Positions 57,685 through 64,000 of a stretch of 64,000 bases of DNA are shown here, piece after piece (position 1 is the first letter of the stretch; each line of letters starts with the position of its first letter). Source of the DNA: Gottfriedia acidiceleris (GTDB lineage: Bacteria; Bacillota; Bacilli; Bacillales; Bacillaceae_G); assembly GCF_023115465.1 (NCBI RefSeq), contig NZ_CP096034.1:372001-436000 (forward strand), written 5' to 3'. The notes below the pieces were generated by a model. That model was not told the DNA's origin and searched no databases. It saw only the letters and a list, made by a program, of their open reading frames with translations. The translations under genes were made by a program, and so were the position numbers.

Positions 57685-58255
57685 AACTTCCTCCTATCTT
57701 GTAAAGAAATCATTAATTTTCGTTTATTCAAAGACAGTATAGAATGACTAAAATTATATCTTTTGTCATAATTATTTCTACGTGTTTTTCTTTAAATATA
57801 TTAGTCTCTAAGGAAAATAATATGTAAAGATTTTCCCTATTGAGAACAGGTTTTTTAAATACATTAAAATATGTCGAATATTAAATTTACCTTACAATTT
57901 AATTGTAAAGTACTGTAAGAAATTGTCAATTGAAGATTTGAAATTAGTCCCTTTGGAATAAGAAAATTAGGTTGGAAAGTATAGAAAGTACCATTTAATA
58001 ATTTTTAATAAATGTAATGGCATCTCATTAGGAAAAAAGTACTTTTGAGGTACTTTTTTTGTGTAATAAATAGTTCTAACAGTTTAAAAGGTCTTTTGAG
58101 GCATACTTTTTATAAATAAGAAAGTATTAAAAAACCTAGTATTTAAAAAGTAAAATTGACATTTTTCAAACGATAACATATTATGTTTGTAAATAAATAA
58201 ACATTTTAAAAGTTTGTTTGGTTAATAGTAAACAAAAAAGGGTTGTGTTTGTTAA
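57685..58255. other. Intergenic region: palindrome, orphan terminator and promoter
   Basis: 571 AT-rich bases without a gene. It holds a perfect 17-base palindrome TTACAATT-T-AATTGTAA (57892-57908), a terminator AAAAAAGTAC-TTTTGAG-GTACTTTTTTT (58034-58062) with no gene before it, and a strong promoter at 58156-58184. A small RNA between palindrome and terminator is possible. Confidence 0.5.
58156..58184 (+). promoter_or_regulatory. Sigma-A promoter of the DUF2087 gene
   Basis: TTGACA (58156-58161), 17-base spacer, TATTAT (58179-58184). TTTGTTT...AAACAAA repeats follow at about 58214-58236 and could be an operator. Confidence 0.8.
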
Positions 58256-59011
58256 GTGGAAAACTTAGATGTTTTTTGGAATGCAGATCTAGAAGAGTTA
58301 AAACAAGGATATATCGAAGAGGAAAATCATTATTTATGTTTACTCTGTAGTAAAAAAATTGAAAAAGGAATTATTTATCAAGATTCAGGAATTTTATATG
58401 AAGCCGAAAAATACATGAAAGTTCATATAGAACAAAGTCATGACTCTGTTTTCGATTATTTAATCCAATTGGATAAAAAACTAACAGGATTAACAGAACA
58501 TCAAAATCATCTTTTACGTCTTTTCTATCATGGGAAGAGTGATACGGATATTCAAAAAGAAACTGGTATCGGTAGCGCTTCTACGATCAGGAATCATCGC
58601 TTTGTGTTAAAGGAAAAAGAAAGACAAGCAAAATTATTTCTTGTCATGATGGAGCTTTTGAAAGAAAAGGATCAGCATGCCCCAAGTTTTTTACCGCTTC
58701 ATAAAACAGCAAAAATGGTCGATGAGCGCTATAACATTACAGAAGGTGAAATGGAAAAAACCTTAAAAAAATACTTTCCAGAAGGCATAGATGGACCACT
58801 AAAAAAATTTCCATTAAAGGAAAAACAAAAGCTTGTTGTTCTAAGAGAAATCGTTAAAAAATTTTCACCAAATAAGAAATATACAGAAAAAGAGATAAAT
58901 GAAGTACTGACAGCTATTTATCCTGATTATGTCGTGTTAAGAAGATACTTAATTGAATATGGCTTTATTGATCGAAAGTCAGATGGCAGTAGTTATTGGT
59001 TAAAAGCTTAG
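58256..59011 (+). CDS. DUF2087-domain transcriptional regulator
   Basis: 251 residues with a GTG start and a weak ribosome binding site (AAAAAAGGG about 15 bases upstream). N-terminal part: two CXXC/H-type residues in HYLCLLCSKK and HIEQSHDSVF, possibly a zinc site; middle: a LuxR-like helix-turn-helix (LTEHQNHLLRLFYHGKSDTD then IQKETGIGSASTIRNH); C-terminal: DUF2087 (FPLKEKQKLVVLREIVKKFS through GFIDRKSDGSSYWL). Coexpressed with the GIY-YIG gene 19 bases downstream. Target unknown. Confidence 0.8.
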   Translation: MENLDVFWNADLEELKQGYIEEENHYLCLLCSKKIEKGIIYQDSGILYEAEKYMKVHIEQSHDSVFDYLIQLDKKLTGLTEHQNHLLRLFYHGKSDTDIQKETGIGSASTIRNHRFVLKEKERQAKLFLVMMELLKEKDQHAPSFLPLHKTAKMVDERYNITEGEMEKTLKKYFPEGIDGPLKKFPLKEKQKLVVLREIVKKFSPNKKYTEKEINEVLTAIYPDYVVLRRYLIEYGFIDRKSDGSSYWLKA

Positions 59012-59030
59012 AAGAGAAAGGTTGTTAAAA

Positions 59031-59399
59031 ATGAGTAGAAAAAAAGAATTAAAAATGCAATATAAAGAAACGAAAGTTCAAGCAGGTATCTATCAAATTA
59101 AAAACATAAAAAACCAGAAAATATTCATAGTAAGTACTAAAAATTTAAAAACAATTAATGGAAAGAAATTTGAATTAGAGGCAGGGTCTTGTACAAATAA
59201 AACTCTTCAACAAGAATGGAATGAATATGGAAAAGAGTCATTTGTATTTGAGGAATTAGAATTTTTAAAGGAAGAGGACATTAGTCCATTAGGTATCAAG
59301 GGAGATCTAAAAAGACTCGAGGAAAAATGGTTAGAAAAACTTCAACCTTATGGTGAAAGAGGATATAACACATACAATAGCAAGGGTGATCAGACTTGA
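59031..59399 (+). CDS. GIY-YIG nuclease-family protein
   Basis: 122 residues from the ATG at 59031 (GAAAGG upstream; the TTG at 59022 abuts that site). The GIY element is AGIYQIKN and the YIG element is degenerate (KIFIVSTKNL), so nuclease activity is doubtful; a later conserved EEKWLEKLQPYGERGYN fits this small family. It pairs with the DUF2087 regulator, an arrangement I have seen in other Bacillaceae. Confidence 0.7.
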   Translation: MSRKKELKMQYKETKVQAGIYQIKNIKNQKIFIVSTKNLKTINGKKFELEAGSCTNKTLQQEWNEYGKESFVFEELEFLKEEDISPLGIKGDLKRLEEKWLEKLQPYGERGYNTYNSKGDQT

Positions 59400-59415
59400 T
59401 TACATCTGAGATTAA

Positions 59416-59859
59416 TCTTCAGGAGCAAATGAGGTTGATCGATTAAACCAAGTTTTTAAAATAGGGCTATTACTTAACTATGTGCTCGGTGGAATTGTAG
59501 TATTACTCAATTGTTTTTTTTCGAAGCCTTTTAAATTTATTTCTAACGATCTTACTGTACAAATAGCGAATAGTTTATTGGTGATTACGTTATGGGGATA
59601 TTTAGTACTCGGACATTCATTTATTTTATCGTCCACAATGCGTGCTAGTGGAGCAGTACTTTGGCAAACGCTCATTAGACTATTCGTAATATGGTATATT
59701 GAAGTTCCTGTAGCCTATCTTTTATCTCATTATACAAGTCTCGGAATGAAAGGTATTTGGTTCAGATATCCGGCAACTTTTTTAGTTGGACTTGGATTAA
59801 ACTTTTTATATTATAAATTTTATTGGAGAAAGAAACGTATAGTCAGTTTAGTAAATTAA
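59416..59859 (+). pseudogene. MATE-family transporter, C-terminal remnant
   Basis: About 147 of 450 residues. The frame opens after a stop at 59413-59415 and reads GANEVDRLNQVFKIGLLLNY, the conserved loop after the seventh membrane segment of MATE exporters, then STMRASGAVLWQTLI and GMKGIWFRYPATF, ending in a basic tail. No ribosome binding site or start fits; the GTG at 59482 is internal. A stand-alone 125-residue membrane protein call would be wrong. Confidence 0.75.
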
Positions 59860-59885
59860 TTTGAAATTCACTATTTATATGAACT

Positions 59886-59915
59886 AAAACCACAAGGAAT
59901 TCCTTGTGGTTATTT
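59886..59915. terminator. Terminator
   Basis: AACCACAAGG / CCTTGTGGTT, a near-perfect palindrome with AATT centre, followed by ATTTGTTTT. It closes the MATE remnant. Confidence 0.8.
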
Positions 59916-60092
59916 GTTTTCCCTTTAGAAATACCGTATACCTTTATTGTTATAGGAACATACTTTTATAGATACAAATTAAAATGCAATTTGGCTGATT
60001 GTGTTCATAAAATCGTAACATTATCGGTCATTTGATTAGAATAATTAATTTAATTGGACAATAAGATATTACATTATAGGGGGCGATTTCAG

Positions 60093-61424
60093 ATGGAGTT
60101 GGATAATGTCACACTCAGTAGATTACTAACAAGTATGACACTAGTATTTCACATTATTTTTGCAACAATTGGTGTAGGATTACCCTTAATGATCGCAATT
60201 GCAGAAGGGTTAGGGATCTTAAAAAAGGATCCACATTATACGTTAATGGCAAGAAGGTGGGCCAGGGGTTACACAATTACTGTTGCGGTTGGAGTAGTGA
60301 CTGGTACTTGTATTGGTCTACAACTATCTTTATTATGGCCGAGCTTTATGAGAATCGCGGGTCAATCAATTAGTTTCCCATTGTTTATGGAAACATTCGC
60401 TTTCTTTTTTGAAGCGATATTCCTAGGGATCTATTTATATACTTGGGACCGATTTAAAAAACCTATTTATCATTGGTTGATCATTTTACCTGTTATATTA
60501 GGTTCCACTTTGTCGGCATTTTTTATCACCACAGTAAATGCGTTTATGAATACTCCACAAGGTTTTACTCTGAAAAATGGAGTAATTAAAACGGTCGATC
60601 CAATCGCTGCAATGTTTAATCCAGCTGCTCCTTCTAAAACTTTACATGTAATTGTTACTGCATATGTTGCATCCGCTCTTATATTAACATCGATCGCCGC
60701 TATTCAATTATTAAGAGGAAAGAATTCAGAATACACACGAAAAGGCCTTCGATTAGCAGCAACACTAGGATTAATTTTTGCCGTTTTAACAGGTGTCACA
60801 GGAGATGTTTCAGCGAAATTCCTTGCTAAATATCAACCAGAAAAACTAGCAGCAATTGAATGGCATTTTGAGACAGAAAGAGGGGCAGATTTTGTCTTAT
60901 TCGGAACACTAGATGATAAAACACATGAAGTAAAATACGAAATTCGAATTCCTAAACTGCTAAGCTTTTTATCTTTCTCAGATTTTAATGCCCCAGTAAC
61001 TGGATTAAATGAATTTCCAAAAGATGAGACGCCACCTTTGGGCATACATTATTTATTCGATATTAAGATGACATTTGTCGGCTTAATTATATCGATGACC
61101 TTCATATTTGTTGTGTTTTCTATTAAGAAGAAAAATTGGATGCATAATAAGTGGCTTTTACGTGGACTAGCGCTGACTGGCCCATTAGCGATGATCAATA
61201 TCGAACTTGGATGGATGATTGCCGAAATTGGCCGCCAACCATGGATATTAAGAGGATACATGAAGGTTTCAGAGGGAGCCACAACTGCCAAAGGACTAGG
61301 CGGTATGTTTTGGTTATTTTTTGTATTGTATGTATTTTTAGGAGTCTTTTGTACAATCGTTATTCGAAAAATGTTCATTCATAATCCACCCGAAGATGAA
61401 CTTCAATATCGTTTTAAAAAATAG
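60093..61424 (+). CDS. cydA: Cytochrome bd oxidase subunit I (YthA-like)
   Basis: 443 residues from the ATG at 60093 (TAGGGGGCG upstream; the TTG at 60054 has none). Haem ligands: His20 in TLVFHIIFATIG, a second His in KTLHVIVTAYV (about 190), and the conserved GWMIAEIGRQPW near the C-terminus. The Q-loop between segments six and seven is short, as in the YthA/CIO subgroup. The complex oxidises menaquinol and reduces oxygen at the membrane. Confidence 0.92.
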   Translation: MELDNVTLSRLLTSMTLVFHIIFATIGVGLPLMIAIAEGLGILKKDPHYTLMARRWARGYTITVAVGVVTGTCIGLQLSLLWPSFMRIAGQSISFPLFMETFAFFFEAIFLGIYLYTWDRFKKPIYHWLIILPVILGSTLSAFFITTVNAFMNTPQGFTLKNGVIKTVDPIAAMFNPAAPSKTLHVIVTAYVASALILTSIAAIQLLRGKNSEYTRKGLRLAATLGLIFAVLTGVTGDVSAKFLAKYQPEKLAAIEWHFETERGADFVLFGTLDDKTHEVKYEIRIPKLLSFLSFSDFNAPVTGLNEFPKDETPPLGIHYLFDIKMTFVGLIISMTFIFVVFSIKKKNWMHNKWLLRGLALTGPLAMINIELGWMIAEIGRQPWILRGYMKVSEGATTAKGLGGMFWLFFVLYVFLGVFCTIVIRKMFIHNPPEDELQYRFKK

Positions 61425-61528
61425 GCTCTGTTAGATTTCAATTAAAAAACTCTCGGTAAGTTACGAATCGTAGCTTGAAGGAGTATTACTGGAATTTGAG
61501 ACAAAGCCAATGAATAGGAGGGTGAACA

Positions 61529-62545
61529 TTGAATATTGAGTTATTAGGAATAATCGTTTTATGGATATTTCTATATGGATATATCATTATTGCATCTATT
61601 GACTTCGGTGCTGGATTCTTTGCTTATTATGGAAAAGTAACAAAAAAGGATCACTTAATAAATAATTTGATTAGTAGATATTTATCACCTGTTTGGGAGA
61701 TAACGAATGTATTTTTTGTATTTTTCTTTGTTGGCATTATAGGTTTCTTTCCAAGTGTTGCATATTACTATGGAACGGCGCTTTTAATCCCAGGAAGTAT
61801 TTCGCTAGTCCTATTAGCAATTAGAGGATCGTTTTATGCCTTTTCTAATTATGGATCAAAGGAAAACAAAGTTTATTTATTCCTATATGGAGCGACTGGC
61901 CTATTGATTCCAGCTTCACTTTGTACGGTTCTGACCATTTCCGGAGGAGGCTATATAGTTAAAAAAAATGGAGTCGTCCAATTTTTAGCTAAAAACCTTT
62001 TAACAAGTATCTACTCTTGGAGTGTTGTAATCATTGCAATTATTTCAGTCTTATATATTAGCGCAACATTTTTAACCTATTACGCAAGTAAAGCGAAAGA
62101 TGAAAGTGCGTTAGCAATATTAAGACAATATGCTTTATTCTGGACCGTTCCAACAATCCTATCAAGCTTTCTTATATTTGTAGGATTAAGAGATAATAAT
62201 GTTAGATTTTATGAAAATATCGTTAATCATTATTGGTGGATGTTTTTATTATCATTAGTTTGTTTTCTAATAGCATCTTCATTAATTTTACTAAAACGAA
62301 ATTACGGAACAGCCTTTCTATTTGTAATGCTTCAATTCTTCTTTGCATTTTTCGGCTATGGAGCAGCGCACTTGCCATATATATTAGATCCATATATTAC
62401 GATATACAATGGCTATACCAATCAAACATCCGGTACGATGCTAGTAACTGTATTTGTCTTAGGGTTACTACTTTTAGTCCCATCGCTATTGTTCTTATTT
62501 AAACTATTTTTATTTGATGCTGAGTATGTTCAAGGCAAAAAGTAA
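61529..62545 (+). CDS. cydB: Cytochrome bd oxidase subunit II (YthB-like)
   Basis: 338 residues, eight to nine membrane segments, TTG start with AGGAGG six bases upstream. The N-terminal SIDFGAGFFAYY motif is characteristic. It pairs with CydA; the 104-base gap between them has no terminator. Confidence 0.9.
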   Translation: MNIELLGIIVLWIFLYGYIIIASIDFGAGFFAYYGKVTKKDHLINNLISRYLSPVWEITNVFFVFFFVGIIGFFPSVAYYYGTALLIPGSISLVLLAIRGSFYAFSNYGSKENKVYLFLYGATGLLIPASLCTVLTISGGGYIVKKNGVVQFLAKNLLTSIYSWSVVIIAIISVLYISATFLTYYASKAKDESALAILRQYALFWTVPTILSSFLIFVGLRDNNVRFYENIVNHYWWMFLLSLVCFLIASSLILLKRNYGTAFLFVMLQFFFAFFGYGAAHLPYILDPYITIYNGYTNQTSGTMLVTVFVLGLLLLVPSLLFLFKLFLFDAEYVQGKK

Positions 62546-62560
62546 AGTGGGGGAGATGAA

Positions 62561-62659
62561 ATGCACTCTTCTAATAAACATGAAAAGCGGCTTGTTCTTT
62601 TGTGTTTTATTGTAGCTTTTATTATGGGATTATCTTTTATTAGTAAATTTTTTCATTGA
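62561..62659 (+). CDS. 32-residue membrane peptide, possible third subunit of the bd oxidase
   Basis: MHSSNKHEKR then LVLLCFIVAFIMGLSFISKF, one membrane span, 15 bases after cydB with a GTGGGGGAG site and followed directly by a terminator. Size and position match the CydX/CydS class of small oxidase subunits, but the sequence does not look like the Geobacillus CydS I remember. Likely expressed; the subunit role is inferred from position. Confidence 0.65.
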   Translation: MHSSNKHEKRLVLLCFIVAFIMGLSFISKFFH

Positions 62660-62670
62660 ATAATGAGTGG

Positions 62671-62701
62671 AGAGGCGCCTATTTATTGAGGCGCCTTTTT
62701 T
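62671..62701 (+). terminator. Terminator of the cyd operon
   Basis: AGGCGCC-TATTTATTGA-GGCGCCT with a T6 tail. Confidence 0.9.
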
Positions 62702-62726
62702 AGAATAAAGGAAGAGGTAGGGGAGA

Positions 62727-62842
62727 ACTACAAATAAATTTTATGGAAGTCCATTAAAGCGACGGGGTGCAAATAAATTTTATATAACTGCAAATAAACT
62801 GATGAAACTGCAAATAAAAAAGGTGAATCTGCAATTAACATG
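62727..62842. repeat. Phased TGCAAATAAA repeats
   Basis: Five copies of (T)GCAAATAAA at about 62729, 62768, 62789, 62809 and 62830 (the first TACAAATAAA, the last TGCAATTAAC). Start-to-start distances are 39, 21, 20 and 21, multiples of two helical turns. No gene; lies between the convergent cyd operon and ABC transporter. Confidence 0.65.
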
Positions 62843-62941
62843 CTATATTCACCTGGAATTATGTTCGAATTATTTAGATAGATAGAAAAAAGAGGGGAAT
62901 CTAAGCAAATATTTTAAAATATAACCTAGTTTCCGCTATAT

Positions 62942-63595
62942 TCATGCACTTTCTAAAACTTTTCCTTCTTTTACAAGTAGCGTCCGAGTTGAAACATTAT
63001 TTGCGAATTCCATGTCGTGAGTAATGACAAGAATGCTCATTCCATCATTTGCTAATTTTTTCATAATCTCAGCAATTCCGTTCGATAGTTCAGGATCCAG
63101 TGCTGAAGTAGGTTCATCAAAGCAAAGAATTTTTGGCTGTAGTGCACACGCTCTAGCGATAGCTACACGTTGCTGCTGGCCACCGGATAACTCGTTTGGT
63201 AATGAATTTGCTTTATCACTTAGACCAACTTGTTTTAATAAATCCATTGCTCTTTTTGTAGCTTCTTCTTTATTCATACCTAATACAAGAGTAGGGGCTT
63301 CAATGATATTTTCAATTACTGTTTTATGTGGGAATAAATTATAGTTTTGAAAAACGAGGCCAACGTTTTTTCTTACATTTAAAAGATCTTTTTTAGATTT
63401 TATCATTTGGCCATCTATTTCAATTGATCCACCATCGAAGCTTTCTAAGCCATTAATACAACGAAGTATAGTCGTTTTACCTGCTCCTGATTGTCCTAGT
63501 AGAGTAACGATTTCTCCTTTATTAACTTCAAAAGAGACTTCATTTAATACAGTTTGTTTATTAAATTGTTTTGTTAAGTTGTTTACTTTTAACAT
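62942..63595 (-). CDS. Polar amino acid ABC transporter ATPase (GlnQ family)
   Basis: 217 residues. Walker A GQSGAGKT, signature LSGGQQQRVAIARA, Walker B ILCFDEPT, switch histidine in VITHDMEF. It ends at EGKVLESA, about 25 residues short of the usual 240-residue GlnQ; the missing tail is the part after the last beta strand, so function may be unaffected. AAGGAGAG precedes the ATG. Follows the permease gene by 13 bases. Confidence 0.88.
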   Translation of the reverse strand: MLKVNNLTKQFNKQTVLNEVSFEVNKGEIVTLLGQSGAGKTTILRCINGLESFDGGSIEIDGQMIKSKKDLLNVRKNVGLVFQNYNLFPHKTVIENIIEAPTLVLGMNKEEATKRAMDLLKQVGLSDKANSLPNELSGGQQQRVAIARACALQPKILCFDEPTSALDPELSNGIAEIMKKLANDGMSILVITHDMEFANNVSTRTLLVKEGKVLESA

Positions 63596-63608
63596 TTTTA
63601 GTCTCTCC

Positions 63609-64000
63609 TTATTTATAATATGAATATCGATTTTCTAATCGTTTAAATAAATTCGTTAAGATTGCTGTTAGTAATAGATAAATAATACCAACGAAAACCA
63701 GGGGTATTAGTGATGCGCTTGTATTTGATGCGATTTTAGCTACTCGAAGCATATCATCAAGTCCAACAACATATACAAGAGCTGAATCTTTTACTAGAGT
63801 AATTACTTCGTTTGAAACAGGAGGTAATACTTTTTTAGTCATTTGAGGCAGAATAATTCTTTTAAAAGTTTGACTGCGACTCAATCCTAAAACCTCTGCT
63901 GCTTCATATTGACCTTTATCCACTGATTGGATACCAGCTCTGAATATTTCTCCAAAATAAGCTGCATAATTAAGTGCAAATGCAATAATAACGGTTGTAA
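63609..64000 (-). CDS. Polar amino acid ABC transporter permease, 5' end outside window
   Basis: The last 130 residues of a HisM/GlnP-type permease. The EAA loop, contacting the ATPase, reads EAAEVLGLSRSQTFKRIILP; upstream within the window is NYAAYFGEIFRAGIQSVDKG. Together with the ATPase gene it forms an amino acid importer; the binding protein gene should lie beyond the right edge. Confidence 0.88.
   Translation of the reverse strand, partial: TTVIIAFALNYAAYFGEIFRAGIQSVDKGQYEAAEVLGLSRSQTFKRIILPQMTKKVLPPVSNEVITLVKDSALVYVVGLDDMLRVAKIASNTSASLIPLVFVGIIYLLLTAILTNLFKRLENRYSYYK

Overview
The window looks like a chromosome segment of a low-GC, spore-forming Bacillaceae (Bacillus or close relative). 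The evidence is a sporulenol-type triterpene cyclase, the yodTSRQP-kamA-yokU lysine-aminomutase block, a sigV-rsiV-oatA lysozyme-response unit, a purine riboswitch in front of xpt and strong Shine-Dalgarno sites. The species cannot be fixed from sequence alone. I see no rRNA, tRNA, CRISPR array or phage.

Layout. 0-2 kb: sporulenol synthase. 2.4-12.2 kb: lysine/beta-lysine block (aminotransferase, two CoA-transferase subunits, deacylase, beta-lysine acetyltransferase, sigma-54 activator, lysine 2,3-aminomutase, YokU, LysP-type permease). 12.4-13.1 kb: remains of two sugar-metabolism genes. 13.2-30.5 kb: polyamine block: APC permease, PuuP, glutamate dehydrogenase, two small proteins, a second sigma-54 activator, aldehyde dehydrogenase, putrescine aminotransferase, GabT, GabD, a class III CoA-transferase and an acyl-CoA dehydrogenase. 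31-37.7 kb: mixed genes including a Fur-boxed ferredoxin-NADP reductase beside a broken siderophore permease, xpt, an HD-GYP-like protein and an AtxA/Mga-type regulator. 38.3-44.3 kb: a thiazole/oxazole-modified peptide (heterocycloanthracin/sonorensin-like) cluster with a frameshift in its YcaO gene. 45-52 kb: VanY-type carboxypeptidase, HTH-TPR regulator and a large secreted subtilase. 52.2-57.7 kb: oatA-rsiV-sigV and a polysaccharide deacetylase. 58-64 kb: DUF2087 regulator, GIY-YIG protein, MATE remnant, cytochrome bd oxidase with a 32-aa partner, and a polar amino acid ABC transporter cut by the window edge.

How it works together. Four good sigma-54 (-24/-12) promoters precede kamA, puuP, gdh and the aldehyde dehydrogenase. 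The last three share a pair of about 17-bp direct repeats (ATGCA-N3-TTGAATAAT), the likely binding site of the activator at 19070-21202. Putrescine would enter by PuuP, be transaminated by PatA, oxidised to GABA, then converted by GabT and GabD to succinate, with glutamate dehydrogenase regenerating 2-oxoglutarate. The terminal CoA-transferase and acyl-CoA dehydrogenase fit the five-carbon branch from cadaverine through glutarate and glutaryl-CoA. kamA has its own activator and a palindromic candidate activator site.

The most unusual structure is a MITE-like repeat present five times. In the three copies with both flanks intact, the direct repeat at the insertion is an entire rho-independent terminator hairpin (28, 28 and 38 bp). 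Other points are the T7 frameshift that splits a cysteine pair in the YcaO fusion gene, a perfect CRP/FNR-type palindrome next to the AtxA-like gene, and several small unannotated proteins.
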